The position numbers were made by a program, and so were the translations under genes. From NCBI RefSeq assembly GCF_025766255.1, contig NW_026516684.1, forward strand, positions 124,001-188,000: a stretch of DNA of 64,000 nucleotides. Direction: 5' to 3'. This DNA is from Zychaea mexicana. Lineage: Eukaryota > Mucoromycota > Mucoromycetes > Mucorales > Lichtheimiaceae. Positions 12,342 through 26,450 of the stretch are shown here, piece after piece (position 1 is the stretch's first letter; each line of letters begins with the position of its first letter). The notes beneath the pieces were generated by a model, which was not told the DNA's origin, did no database searches, and saw nothing but the letters and a program-made list of their open reading frames with translations.

Positions 12342-12815
12342 TTAATAGAGCAAGCACTGTCGTTAGTGATAGAATAAAAAAACACGCGCCAAAAAAAAAG
12401 GTGAGCGGAGAGTTCACGAGGGGAGGAGGAGCGGAGAGCTGGGGGAATACCAAGGTGTTGTTGTATTGTTTACCACATGATTGTCAAGAAGGTTGTGTGT
12501 GGCATTTGACTTTGTGGTGCATGCATGTTTCCTATTTTTTTCGCTCTTTCTTTTCTCTCTCTCCACCCTCTCTTTTCTTTTATAGCTTCTCTTGTTTTTC
12601 ATGGTGGCCTTGCTGATACAAGACAATAAGCCTGGCGCAGCTACCAAAGGTACCGTATTCATGAAAATACCTTCAACCCCAACAAGGAAACAACAATAGG
12701 AAGCCGATACTGAAGCGCACGTCGTCCGTTCTTATCTTTGACATGCCTGTATACAGCAATAACATTCGCAGAAGCAGGTAGGGCAACATGTACGGCAACA
12801 GCCGCGGCGACGACG

Positions 12816-14723
12816 ATGGCTGCCACGGTGACGATGACACCGCTGGCTACGACAGAAGCAATATCATCGCCTTTTCTTCGGCTGCCAGACGAGCTACAGG
12901 TCAGAATTTTTGGGCAGCTTCCAGCGCAAGAACTTTTAAAAGCGACCGCGGTATGCACAATACAATGAGAAGCGCACAGTTGTACATAAATCAGATCAGT
13001 AGAATAAGGCTGATGTGATGATGATATATACAAGGTGTGTCATAAATGGAAACGACTAGCGTTTGATGGGACTCTGTGGACCAGGATTGATGTCTCGCCG
13101 TTCTACAGCGCGATACCGTCTGAACAATTGCTTCGATTGGGCGTTGCGGCTGGCAAATTTCTGAGAGTAGCCAATTTCAGGTTTGTTGTTATTCTATCTA
13201 GATGGTTTGTGTGTGTGTGTGTGTGTGTGTAAGGCAGCAAGTGCAAACAGGCACTAATATGGGTGAATTCATTATACTCTTTTTGCCCAACCCTCGAAAA
13301 AAAAAAATCAACAACACAACTCAAACATAGAGGCTGTGTTCAGCTGACTGGACACGGGTTACGAACGTTAGCAGACCATTGTCCCAACGTCCAGGTGCTG
13401 CACCTCAAGGATTGCCGCGGGATATCAACACACAGCATAGCATGTTTTCTGTCCAGTGCAACAGAGCTGCGGGTGCTGGATCTTTCAGGACTAGACACAG
13501 TCAAGGATTCGACGCTGATAGTTGTCGGACAACGGCTCAGTCGACTCGAAAAGCTCAACATTGGATGGTGTCGGAACCTGACCGGTCAGGGCGTTCAAGC
13601 AGTGGCACGAGGCTGTCCTGAGCTTACCTGCTTAAAGCTGAATGGATGTCCACAGCTGAACGAGGCCACCATGTCCATTCTGGGAAAACATTTGACACGT
13701 CTCAGTCACCTCTGTCTGGCTTCATGCACCGGATTAAGCGACAATGCCCTACTGGCTTTCTTGCAACACCAAGTACCCCTGTCTCACCTCAACCTATCCA
13801 GCTGTGCACGATTGTCGGATGCCTCGCTTCGTCATATTGCGGTCCAATGCTCACGGCTCACGCACCTCGAATTGGCCGGCTGCGTCCTGCTTACAGATCA
13901 GGGCTTTTGCTACCTTGCACCACGGTTGCGCACGTTCATGCATCTTGACCTCGAGGATTTACAGCAGATCACAGGCATCACAGTCAAGTCGATTGCAAAC
14001 CATCAGCCGAACTTGCGCCGGTTGTGCTTATCCAACTGTACGCAAATTGCCGACGATGCTATTACTCATCTTGTGCTACACGGCGTTTGCCATCAGTTGC
14101 AACATTTAGAGCTGGATAATTGTATTGTTACTGACGATATATTGGATACGATCGCCATGTTTCTAACGCAGCCGCCACAGGCACATCAACAGCAAGCATC
14201 ATCACCTTCTTCATCCTCGTCATCTTCGGCTGCTATCACTACTACGTCACCATTAATAGCAGCACCTCTGTCAGCTGACTCAACGTTCAGCTTTTTCTCA
14301 TCCTCACCACCTGCCTTTGCTACTGCGACTCCTGCATCGCCCACTGCCGATGATAATGCCGGAGACGATCGGCAACAACGCCGTTGTCGAGATAAACTAG
14401 CACCTCGAAAACTCAGCGTTGAGGTTTTGGATTGTTCCAACATTACCGAAAGTGGAGTTCGTTCAGCGTTAGCAAAGGCAAGCCCGATGCTTACTATCAA
14501 AAGTTTTTATTCGTGGAGGGATGAAGATGCAGGCCAACAGGAGGAAGAAGAGGACGAGGAGGACGATGTCCTGTCATTGAACTTACGAGATCAGCCCCGG
14601 TTGCGACGCAATACTGCAGCCGCGCGCAGACGATACAACACCATTGGCCGTCAACGCCGCCGTCCAGATATAGCTGCTGGTGCTGCGGGACAGCCTCATG
14701 CTGCAAACTGTATTATTCTTTAA
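12816..14723 (+). CDS. F-box and leucine-rich-repeat protein with CaaX terminus (FBXL2/FBXL20-like)
   Basis: Exons 12816-12950, 13035-13180 and 13331-14723 join in frame and give 557 residues. The F-box (FLRLPDELQVRIFGQLPAQE, then ATAVCHKWKRLAFDGTLWTR) spans the first two exons. The third begins with at least nine cysteine-containing LRRs of the FBXL/AMN1 type (repeated LxxLxLxxCxxLTD patterns such as LTHLELAGCVLLTDQGF). Then come a Ser/Ala-rich insert, a final LRR-like segment (LSVEVLDCSNITESGVRSAL), an acidic EEEEDEEDD patch and a basic tail. The protein ends CIIL. This is a CaaX box whose final Leu predicts geranylgeranylation, as known for mammalian FBXL2 (CVIL). Expected role: substrate receptor of an SCF ubiquitin ligase, probably membrane-anchored. 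The first ATG in frame is 12816. Confidence 0.88.
13207..13230. repeat. (GT)n microsatellite in intron
   Basis: An uninterrupted run of about 12 GT dinucleotides within the second intron of the F-box/LRR gene, a likely site of length polymorphism. Confidence 0.9.
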
Positions 14724-15602
14724 AAGAAGCAACTCTTATATCAACAGTCTATACACTACAATTACACATACCCCCTTGTCTCCTTTTGCCAACCCCACGG
14801 AAGCACTAATATTAACTATTTTCTTACTATATGCTCCCTCTTCTTCTTCGCCAACATGTGTATGTAAACACACCCCGCACACCCCACATAACACCACCTG
14901 CATACTACCCTCCCCCTCTTTTGTTCCTTCTCTGCTCCTTGGGTGGCTGCACACTTGTTCATACACAGGGCTGCTCTTATCATATATACTTTTTTCTTCA
15001 CGGTTTTGTGCGCATATATACAACAAGAGACTCAACCTCATCTATACGGGAAAAACAGGCAGAACCACATCGCAGTCAAAAGGCGTAAAAGAAAACTGAA
15101 GAAACATTCTCTCTTCTTTCCGTAAAAGAAAAAGGAAAACAACAAAGTGAAAGATCAAGTACAGAATGAAGGGATACAATGTGGTGGTGGTGGTGAGAGG
15201 CATAATTGGTTGTATGTAGTAGGAATGAAGGGAGGCTTCTTTGTTCTTGTTGCTGCTGTTTCTCCGTTTTCCTCAACTCGTCTAATCTCATCAATAACAC
15301 TATGTGAGCTGCGTAGTTTGAAGTTGTGGTAACTGCATATAAGACGGGGTTACTGTGTCATTGTTGTTGGTTAAAGAAGTATAGAGGGTTAAAAAGAAGA
15401 CGAAAGATAAGAGAGAAGGAAAAAGCCCCTTCTGTTGTGAACGATCATGCGCGTTTTTGCTGTTTATATGTGTGTTGTTATTGTTGTTGCTGCTGTTGTT
15501 GCTGTGGTCTGTGTAGTATATGTCTGTGTCGTCTGACAGAGAGAAAGTGAGAGAGAGAGAGAAAGAGTTTTGTTGAGAGGGTAGTAGTTGTGGGTAAGTT
15601 TA
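14724..15602. other. Convergent intergenic region with CT-rich and GA-rich tracts
   Basis: This lies between the 3' ends of the F-box gene and the Rab gene. The left part is pyrimidine-rich (many CCT, CAC and TTCTT runs). The right part has GTT/GCT trinucleotide runs near 15475-15515 and a GAGA run near 15540-15565. Only shadow open frames are present; it is probably two 3' untranslated regions. Confidence 0.5.
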
Positions 15603-17087
<1,485 letters not shown>

Positions 17088-17388
17088 AGTAAGTGTGTAA
17101 AGTAGTAAGTGTGAGCTCAAAAGAAGAAAAGCCAAGTTGAGCTACAGCTTCCGCTAGCCAAGCTAAAACGCATCCCGCCTCGCCCGCTCCGCACACCGGG
17201 CGGCAGTGATGTCATCGGAGGTCGTTTCTTCGATTATGCCGCTACGCTTTTGTGGGCATTCGCTGAGCCAGACTGGTAAATCCCAGGTTTGTATTATTCG
17301 GGTATCATATTTAATTAAGACATTGGGTTGCTATTTACTAAAAACTCTATGTTGACATATACATACTACTATTAAATCCACATATTCA
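17088..17388. other. Intergenic region upstream of the Rab gene
   Basis: About 300 bp between the Rab start codon and the 3' end of the MFS gene. It contains a GC-rich stretch around 17165-17215 followed by AT-rich sequence. It presumably holds the Rab promoter and the MFS 3' untranslated region. No gene is seen. Confidence 0.4.
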
Positions 17389-20105
17389 ATGTGTGCCAGT
17401 AGTATTATTATTACTGTTCAGCTCACGGGTGCTTGTCCACCGGGCTCGACCTTGCTTTGTCCACACGACCAGACCAAGACCGAGAAATATGAGGCCAGCG
17501 CAAGCACTGAGAAGTGGGCCATTACCCATCACGCGCTGGAGGTCAGAAGCAACGAGCGCACCGACACCACCCATGCAGAAACGGATCAGATTATTACATG
17601 CTAAGTGAATGAATCATATAATAGAGGCATTTTTTTTAGCTCTTGGTTTGTAATAACAAAAGTAGGATAAAGTCCATTCTATTATCCCTTTTTACCTGCA
17701 GCAGAAGCGCTGAATCTGGGATAGCACTCGACAAGGTAAACAGTGAGAATGATGGATGGAATAATTAAGCTTGCGAATGCTATGCAAAAACATGATCATA
17801 TGTTAGTAAACAAGGTTAAGAGGTTGCCGATTTTTCAAAAGTAGAAGCGTGATGATCTTGTTACCAAAAAACAGAGCGACGAGCCCGACAGCGAAATGCA
17901 CGTTCATGCCTGTGCACCATCCATAAACTACAATACTAACTACAAGGACAGCAACAGAAGCGCCAAAGAGTGGATAATGCAACCGTCTTTCCGGGTATGC
18001 TTTGCGTCCTTTCGCAACATCGGATGCATAAAGTTTATCGGAAATCGAACCGGCTATTCCGCTGCCGGCAATGCCACCCAATGCACCTGGCAAATAACAA
18101 AGACCGACAATACCAGCACTGAAACCATACTGATTGGTATAAATCCAGGTCATGTTTGTGTTGATTATATAAAATGTCAAGTACCTATAAAATAGGATGC
18201 ACCAAGCGCCTGTTGTTAGCTACATATGCTTGCGTTCGAGTCAACCCTAAGCAGATGAAGAAGAAGAGCGCCTTACAAGAATCCAGAAAATACAGCGGGC
18301 AAAATGACATTTCCGTGTCGAGCTAGTTTAATTGCTGATATGGGATTGACGTGGTGTCTTTTTTTCTTTACAATCGCAGTGGTATTTACAGCCCCATTCG
18401 ACTTTGCTGGCTGTTCTTCAATTGATTTCTTTTCGGTTGTCAACGTTGTCATGGTTGCTGTCGTCGTTGGTAAATCAAATATCTCGGGTCGTCGGAGTGA
18501 CTCGGGTAACGCAAACACCATGACAATCCAAATGCAAAAGGCATAAATAGCGACCAATGCAAAGGTACTTCGCCAGCCAAGTCCTTCTGTAAGATAGCCG
18601 CCAATGACAGGTCTAATGGTATGTGCATTAGAAGCAATAAAAGGACCATAATGTATACAATGCACCTTTTCAATAGAAAAACTTACGCGATAGCAGGAAC
18701 GACAAGTGGTGCTGAAACAAACCAGGAATACGCTTTACCGCGCTCACCTGGTCCATATATATCTGACAGAATACCCGTGCCGACAGTTAGGATCTGGTAA
18801 CCAAAAAAGAGTTGAGCATGCTTTGTGAGCTTATTCGAAACATAAACGGTAATTCTTGGTGATGATTGAAGTTCGACTTACCGAGCAGCTTCCAACAGCA
18901 CTCATGATTCGAAACACAATGAGCATGGCAATATTTATTGAGAGAGCACAGCAAACGTTGCCTATCACTGCAATAAGTATAGAGATTAGGTAGACGCGAC
19001 GACGCCCTAATAACAGAAAAGGTGAGATTTAACATATTCTATGTATCTTGTAGAGGGAAATATCTCTATAATAACTGCTTACCGTAGACATCGCTATAAG
19101 AGGCCCAAATAATAGGCTACAGTTTTGTTGTTAGGATCGAGTATATTTCTCCTTCAAACTTTCTATATCTGTAATATACATATAAGGTATGTATGGAGTG
19201 GGGAAACTTACAACCGAGGCGTTAAAGAAAACAAAGATGGAAGCTACAGAATTGTGCAACAAATTAGGTCAAAAAATATTATTTTTTTTTGCGCCACGAT
19301 TTCTGTAGTCGTTGATGGGTGTGCAGAGTAGGTAGTAAAACGAGTTATGTATTACGTACTAGTAGCTGCGTTGATAGCTGTTTCTGTGGTTTCGAGGTCT
19401 TCTCGCATAGCTGGAAGCGCTGGAAACTGTTAAACGTCAGCTATCACAATAAAAAGCGCCACTGTATAGCATGATGACCGTGGCAGTTATCTCTTGCACT
19501 TACCGATATAGTTGTCGATAAGGGTGTCCTGGATATCCATTTATCATTGTATAATTAGAAAGCATGTTTTCAATATGTACTACTACAATTCACAATGACA
19601 TTTGAATGTCGTGTAGTATAAGTGAAAAAAAAATATCAATCACAAAGAATTGTATTACTTACACAATTGCAGCAAACATCATTTGTATCATAATTAGTCG
19701 CTTTTTGGATGCAGGAAAATGGCGTGGATCGATTGTTTCATCTCTTGCAACTAGATCTCTCAATCTCTTCCATCGTGTTGCTGTTTGTGTCGACCCATTC
19801 TTATTGTCTTTAACAACTTCATCTTCTTTTTCGAGTTGGATATTCTTCTCATTCTCCTTATTACAGGTAGTAATCGACCAAATATCATTGATGCTATTAT
19901 GGCCGTCGTCGGAAGGCGATTGCTGATCCATCATTGTTATGCGTTCATGACTGTGGTGGTAGTGGTTCTCGCCATTTTCATCTCTATCCACTACTACTTG
20001 CTGTTGTTGTTGTTGAGTCACATTGATCTCTTGATGATGGACTGTTGCGTCATCAATATCATCGACATGTTTTTGTTCAATGTTCTGATGCACCTTCTCC
20101 ACCAT
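17389..20105 (-). CDS. Major facilitator superfamily transporter, DHA1-like
   Basis: A multi-exon membrane transporter. The first exon (20105 to about 19670) encodes a long hydrophilic cytosolic N-terminus of about 135 residues, rich in His, Gln and Asp and including a QQQQQQ run, before TM1 (LIMIQMMFAAIV). Later exons give the MFS motif A region PIIWASYSDVYGRRRVYLI, then MLIVFRIMSAVGSCS, TVGTGILSDIYGPGERGKAY, and RPVIGGYLTEGLGWRSTFAL (motif C-like, typical of DHA1 antiporters). A charged central loop (PESLRRPEIFDLPT) and C-terminal helices follow, ending VMGNGPLLSACAGLIFLGLG and a hydrophilic tail. Best fit is the drug:H+ antiporter family (Qdr-like) in the plasma membrane; the substrate cannot be inferred. 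Individual exon limits in the middle were only partly checked. Confidence 0.85.
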
Positions 20106-22365
20106 TGCTGAGATATTATAGGATGTGCGTGCCGCTGTAACAAATCAACGGGAAAAAGAAACACAACAAATGAGTTGAGATTGCAAGTGAAGTAAGATAT
20201 AGAGAGCAAAAAAAAAAAAGGGGAAAAAGATATCCCCTTGGTTGTTGCCTTTTTTTGAATAAACGAACCAACAAAAGAACGAAACTTGATCTCGACCATT
20301 CCTACACAGATAAATTATGTGTGCCAAGAGTGTTTCGACGTGGGAATCAGGATTGGTGAGCAATTCTGTCTACTAGTAACGGTACATAAAAAAATATGTA
20401 ACAGCGACGCCAAAAGGATAAATAGTACTAGCTTCTATAAAGACGTATTTACCAGAATGAACGTAATGCGTATCAACAAGAAAGGGATCATGCTTCGTAT
20501 TAGCTGCCAAAAAAAATGGTTACTACATCCCCCTTATTTCGTTTATTAAGGATTGACGCGATAATTAGTTTTAAACGTGGTATTAGAACCAGCACGGATC
20601 GGGTTTCATTCATCGGTGGGACAAAAAGTTGCCCAATACGTGTACGACGTGACTCCTTCCCCGCAACTTCTTATTTTTCGATGAATTCTAGGCAAAGATC
20701 CAAAGAAAAGAAGTCTCTCAACTCCGTCTCCTCCGTCTGTCCAAGAGCTGTGGGCATTGGATGATTGATATATCTCAAATATACATTGCGACAAGTCAGG
20801 TGGAAAGAAATGGGTTACTGAAAAGCGTTATTACAAATCAGGATGTGATCGATCGTGGTGAAACCACCGAACGAACGAAAAATCCGCGCTGATGTATATA
20901 TACCTTATACGCTCAAGACCGATCATTCGGTATTTTGCCCGTGGTCATGCACAATTATAATAGCTCGACGATCAACTAGACGCCTCAGTATATGCGCGAC
21001 TACAGTAATACAGGTACACAGCCTTTGACACAAGTGTAGGGACCCTGTTTTTGAAGAGATATTGCTACATTGGCGAAAGAACGAACTGTCAAGTTAACAA
21101 CGAAACCATTCTATTTCAAAGTAGCTGAAGCATTTAGAAAACAGACATGATAGTACTCATGAGATCTACATGCGTACGAAATCTTAGTCATATTATTTCT
21201 TATGCCACAATTAAAATACTATATACCTACTACAAAAGTAAAGCAACTGTATGAGATTCCTCTTTAACCAATTTCAGTAGCTAGACCAGAGTAATGTATC
21301 TGTTAATCTCATTATAAGTAACTCATGATTTTACTTGCCATACGGCTGCTTAATACATTCCATAAAGTACGGAAAACTGCTGTCATCCAACTTCCTTCTA
21401 ATAAAGGTAATAGCAATGCAAATAACAGTGGTAGCTCATCTGATTTCGTCAAGTAGACTGCAGATCATGTTCTCTCTGTCTCGAAGTCAAGTATAATAGA
21501 TATGTAATTAGGTGGAGTTATGCTATCTACTGCCAAGTGGTCGTATCTTATAATTACTGCAGTACTCGCTGGCATAACCTAAACAACCTAGTTTGGTTTT
21601 GCCTCTATAAAAAATTAACTTACTATATATCTGCGTCCTACTCATCATTATGATCGCTGACGCAACAAGTATGTCAAGAATTGCACGCTATCTACGTAGT
21701 AGATCGTTGTGATAGTTCATGTATTACGACTGCAGCAGCCCTAAGTACGAATGCATCGCCATATATCTAGTAAGCAACGTATCTTTAGGATTACCGTGGT
21801 CAGCTTTTAATAAATGGAGTGTCTCTTCTAGTACACATCAATAGTAACGCAATTAGAAAAAAGAGTAAATTTCTCCTTCATCAAACCAGCACCGTAAAAA
21901 AGATGATAACGCAGTATGTAAATAAGTGTGTCCTTATCAAACATCATTAAGCAGTAGCATACATTGCAGAAAAGTCAAGCAAAAACATTTGGATTCAAGG
22001 TTCCCAAATAAGGTACTATATCCGCGTTCAATCTCAGCAAGACGAAGGCTGAACCTTTGGGCACACGCCGCCACACCAAAGAACCTCCTCTCCATCCATC
22101 CATTAGGGGTAAGCCATCCAACCATCCATGGGAAAAGCATCCAAAGGATGCATGGGGAACGAGATAGAGTGGATTTTTAGAGTAGGGTTGAATCCATAAC
22201 GAGATTCAAAAGGTTGATCGCGATGAGCGAAATGAGGGAAACTGGGAAATGAGTCCAAAATGACATTCTCGAGGCGGAAACTAATTCCCCAATTTTATTC
22301 GAATTCTCCCATTCATATTTGTTTTTTCTCTCTCTTTTCTTCTTCTTTTTTTTCCATTAGCAAAT
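20106..22365. other. Long intergenic region
   Basis: About 2.3 kb with no gene I can support. 20100-20800 has T-rich and A-rich tracts consistent with the promoter of the MFS gene. 20800-21900 looks like unstructured sequence with frequent stops in all frames. 22300-22365 is a strong pyrimidine tract ending TTTTCCATTAG just before the eL32 ATG, possibly a leader-intron acceptor. Confidence 0.45.
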
Positions 22366-22892
22366 ATGGTCTCACCTGCTGTTAAGCACACGATCGTTAA
22401 GAAGCGCACTGCCAAGTTCAAGCGCCATCAATCCGACCGTTTCGCTCGCGTTGGCGTAAGTGGAAATTGGAATCAACCAAAAAAAAAAAACGGAGTGCAC
22501 CTGCCCAGTTATTAGGAAGAAAAAATAAAACAGAAATTAGAAATGACTGAATCGAGCCAATTTTTATCTCTATTATAATCATTTAGGAATCGTGGAGAAA
22601 GCCCAAGGGTATCGATGGCCCCGTACGTCGTCGCTTCAAGGGTCAGATCCCCATGCCCAAGATTGGTTATGGTTCGGCCAAGAAGACCCGCCACATGTTG
22701 CCCAACGGTTTCTTAAAGTTCACCGTCAGCAACGTCAAGGAGCTCGAGCTTTTGTTGATGCACAACCGCACCTACGCCGCCGAGGTCGCCCACAACGTCT
22801 CTTCCAAGAAGCGTGTCGAGATCCTCGAACGTGCTGCTCAGCTCAACGTCAAGGTCGTCAACGCTGGTGCTCGTCTCCGATCCCAGGAGTAA
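22366..22892 (+). CDS. RPL32: 60S ribosomal protein eL32
   Basis: Exon 1 (22366-22455) and exon 2 (22587-22892) join in frame as [14 protein letters not shown] and give 131 residues, the usual eL32 length. Conserved eL32 segments are all present: [55 protein letters not shown], then [18 protein letters not shown] and IVERA-type [15 protein letters not shown]. It is a structural protein of the large ribosomal subunit that contacts 25S rRNA. A long CT-rich tract ending in TTAG lies immediately upstream, so a spliced 5' leader is possible. Codon use is more C-ending than in neighbouring genes, as expected for a highly expressed gene. Confidence 0.98.
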
Positions 22893-23198
22893 ATTATTTT
22901 TATTATTCGCTTTTTTTTCTTTGAATAATAATAAAAAAAGGTGGATGATGCTACTCTACAAAGAACAATTTATCAAACGATCAGTCAAATAACGAACGAA
23001 TCGGGATAAGTGTATGCTAAGGAACGTGGATAAAATGCAAATCTTATGTATATGCTGTCGTGGATTGTTTGTTCTTTCGACATTTTTCTTTTTTATGTAA
23101 ACAGTAACAGGATTTCTGCAAAACAAAAGAAAGAAAAGAAATGTTGGGGGGGGGGTATGTAGTCGATTGGGGTTTAAAGAAAGGTATGCTATGAACTA
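22893..23198. other. Short intergenic region
   Basis: The convergent 3' regions of eL32 and the FHA-RING gene. It contains T-rich and A-rich stretches and a run of nine G near 23145; no gene is seen. Confidence 0.4.
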
Positions 23199-24592
23199 CT
23201 AGGTACATATTCTTGATGAAGATGAATTGACCTCATTGAGGCACGTATCGTTGCTTTTAATCTTCTTGAGGATTTCGCGAACCTAAGTACGCAAGTGGGC
23301 ATGTGTGCGTGAGTTACCAAAAACTACTAGGGTACATGCGCGTCTTTGCTTACCTCGCCTGTTTCCACTGCAACGCTTCTTTCCAGATCGGCATAACTGC
23401 GACATAGTGGGCATTGAAAGCCGGGATAATGCGACAGTAAGGGTCGGATGCACTTGTAATGGAAGGTATGCTGACATGGTGCCACAAACAAGGCCTGAAA
23501 GGGCGCCACGGCGTAAAGACAGATGCAGCAGTCTTTGACAGCACAATCTGGTTCCGAGCAAGCGTCTTGATCCTGTTCCATGCTTTCTTCCTCGTCCTTT
23601 TCGGTCGTCGTGGGTGTTGATGTGAGTTTACGCAAAGATTGGTATGCTTGGAATCTGAAATGATATAGATGCGCGCGCGCGCGCAAAGGAGTTGTGAAAG
23701 TATCAATACATGAATACCTCGTGTTGCTTGCTGCTGAGTGGCTCTTTTTTGTCTTGTAAATGTGTTTTTAAAATAATTACCCAAAGACATCCACTTGATG
23801 TATCCGTTTCCGATTGATTTCCAATCGAAACTTGATGCTTCGATAGATATCTGCACGAGATGAAAAGATGAGCGACAGTTGTGTTTGAGTATGCACGAAA
23901 TGTTTATGTATATGTACAAAGTGCAAAAAAAAAACAAAAAACAAGCACGGACCTTGGGCTCCTCCCCGAAAATCCACACCCAGCTGCAGGATATCACCAT
24001 CTTTTAACGGAAACGTCTTTGATTCCTTGTTTGCTGCACATAGCCGCACATTGTTCAAGAACGTCCCGGATGAGGATCTGGTATCGCGGATATAGAACTA
24101 TATAGCAAATAACATGTATTTATGTTTAGTATGGATAAGAGATCTCATAAACCTCATTCTAATATCTGTTTAGGCATATATTACCTTATGGCCAACAGTC
24201 CAAATGACTGCATGGCGTCGACTTATCACCTTGTTACGGAAGGAAATTCGATTCGGGATGAAAAACTCGTCTGTGAAACGACCCAGCTCTAGTACTGTTC
24301 CTGGTCTGAGGTCGCGTTCAATCACATCGATTCGCATGCCGGCCTCGCGTGTAAGGTCGATGCACGGAACCATACGAATCTGTGGCGCTTCTTCTTCGGA
24401 TGTGAGACGATTGATTGAATGCGTATCGCTCGTAGTGTCGTCAGCTGTTAGAGTGGACAAGGAGGATGACAACCCATCGGGTGCATTGTCACTGTTTCGG
24501 CGTTCGTTGTCCGGCGTCGGAAACTGGAGATGATGATGATGCTGTCTATGAGTCCACGACGGTAATAAAGCTGAAGAAATAGTCACCAGCAT
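23199..24592 (-). CDS. FHA-RING E3 ubiquitin ligase, Dma1/Dma2-like (CHFR/RNF8 type)
   Basis: The start at 24592 gives a Ser/His-rich N-terminal region of about 75 residues. The FHA domain follows: LELGRFTDEFFIPNRISFRN, then KVISRRHAVIW and, after introns, IRDTRSSSGTFLNNVRLCAA and FPLKDGDILQLGVDF. A C3HC4/C3H2C3-type RING follows near the C-terminus: CCICLYAVAPFQALFVAPCQ, HTFHYKCIRPLL and FQCPLCRSYADLE. The last exon adds VREILKKIKSNDTCLNEV and stops at 23199. FHA phosphothreonine binding joined to a RING is diagnostic of the Dma/CHFR family. In yeasts these ligases act in the spindle-position checkpoint and septin/cytokinesis control. All key SRRH and RING Cys/His residues are present, so it should be active. 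Confidence 0.9.
23671..23684. repeat. (GC)n tract in intron
   Basis: An alternating GCGCGC run inside an intron of the FHA-RING gene, unusual against the AT-rich introns around it. Confidence 0.8.
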
Positions 24593-25901
24593 GATTTATA
24601 TTGCGATACCAAGATATTAACAGGAGAGGAAAAGCTGGAGAGAAAAATAAAGCAAGGTGGAAAAGTTGGTCGAGTCATTTAAATACCTTGTAAACCTCGT
24701 TCCATCCCGGCTTTTAGTGCTACACAAATTTAGCTGCGAGCAAGTATGGATATATAGGAGCGGACGTCCAATCACTTGTTTGTTATGTACGTTACTTGTT
24801 GTTATTGATAACAACAATAAGCTAAGACGATAGTGGCGCCAAAAGAGAAGCTCTCTGTTAGTGCGCTGTGTGGGGCCACTTTCAGCACTTGGGAAGGGGA
24901 AAAAAAAGGTAAACTATTTCTTTTTTCTCTTAAGACACAATCCCCATATTTGACAGAATCATAATCACCATACAATCTTTCTTTTTTCTCAAGCTCTCGT
25001 GACAAATTCTATTCTCGTGGCTCAATGAAAAATCATAACCGGGTCCGCCGTTGACGACGACGACTGTCTGGTGCTTTTTTTTTTCTTCTGTGCTTCTTAG
25101 TAGTACTGTAGTTTGTCATTATCCATATTCCTACAAACGAAATAATACCTTTTTTTTTAATTATTCATTTTGGAATTTATGAAAAACATACAAGCATGCA
25201 CCCCATATCATCCAAGCGTTTCAATGCATGTACATTTGTCTGTATCTACAGCAGCACGTACATATAATCTAAAAGGCTAGATGGCGATAGCGTCTATTCT
25301 TTTTTTGAAATTCTTATCAGTTATTTTATCCCAATGGATCATCTGTCAGAAACACTTTGTTGTCATCCGTTCAGGAACGATCAGTGGCACACTTACAAAT
25401 ATCGTATTTTTGAAATGCGTAGCAAAGTGAGAGTGTGCCACTTAAATTTTTTCCGTAGTGCATAGATTGTAATGATTCAATGTGTCACATCAATTACCCA
25501 TACAGTGCCAGTAATGGTTGTTACTATAAAACGAAATAACGCACATCTTCAACAACAGTAGCAGTAAGTTATGTGCGCGCACGTGCGTAGCCGAAACTGA
25601 TAAACGCGACTTATAAGCAAGTTTCGAGAAATGGAGCGAAGGTTTGACATTTCTCGTACTTTTTTTATAAAATTCAATGAATCACCATTCAAATTTATGC
25701 TTTCTTCAAACTTATGGTGTTTTTTTTTTATCGAAAATATTGTTTCAAACATGAAAGGTTCCTGGTAACTCTTCGATAACAAGTATGTATCACCCATTCG
25801 TTTGTCTTTGGCTGCGCCAAAACTCATAAAAAAGGGACAACGACATTTTGAACTTTTCAATATCATAACATCATCGTCCCTTTTTTTTTATCATCAAAAC
25901 A
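24593..25901. other. Intergenic region
   Basis: About 1.3 kb without a supported gene. It carries several T/A homopolymer tracts. The right end (25860-25900) is a T-rich leader directly before ATG 25902. Both flanking genes point away from it, so it holds two promoters. Confidence 0.4.
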
Positions 25902-26450
25902 TGTATCTAGTTCTTTCCTTCGCTGCGCTTGCTGGTCTTGCTGCTGCTGCCAACAACAACAACGATGTCAAGATTGTGATCAAGGACCACTATGATCTGC
26001 AGTTGGGGCAAGCTCGACAAATAACTCGCCAACAAGTGAATTTTCGTGGTGATACCAAGAAGTGGGGCCAAAACGATGCCCATTGCTGCTTCTCCTGCAT
26101 CGTTTGCAGAGTTTACCTTCAAGGGCCATGATATTTCCCTTTTGTCGATGGCTACCCATGAGCATCACTCCGATTGATCCACACGAAACAAGATGGTCAA
26201 GACAAAAAGTTGACAGCCGTGTCTGTAGTGACCTTCCAATCATGTCCTGAACATCTCAAAAGTCTACAAAAAAGGGCCAGCAAGTCGGATGCTCCAAGTA
26301 GGGTACGGACGAGTAGCTGGCGACCACGATGTTCCCGCCCAGTGATTATTCCCAAGGACGTCAAGGGCTCTAGCCCAGATGTTTACGGTGATTTAGAAAG
26401 CACCTTCATGTGCCAATATCTAAAGGTTACACTGTTACCTTCTGCCCTTT
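25902..26450 (+). pseudogene. Frameshifted gene for a small secreted protein
   Basis: The frame starting at ATG 25902 encodes a clear signal peptide (MYLVLSFAALAGLAAAANNN) followed by VKIVIKDHYDLQLGQARQ. Around 26060 this frame runs into CCFSCIVC and stops. A second frame then carries sensible sequence, MPIAASPASFAEFTFKGHDI then LLSMATHEHHSD, up to a stop near 26176. A third frame carries KQDGQDKKLTAVSVVTFQ and EHLKSLQKRASKSDAPS onward. Reading across the three frames gives one continuous secreted-protein-like sequence, so the gene appears to have at least two frameshifts. These may be real decay or assembly indels. I do not recognise the family. Confidence 0.5.

Noticed and set aside
12659..13033. 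124-codon minus-strand frame with Ala/Val-rich middle
   Set aside because: Antisense of the F-box exon and its low-complexity leader.
18225..18250. tRNA-like GTTCGAGTC box
   Set aside because: It lies in an intron of the MFS gene, with no matching A box or cloverleaf arms.
19785..20111. Hydrophobic 108-codon plus-strand frame
   Set aside because: Antisense of the hydrophilic first exon of the MFS transporter.
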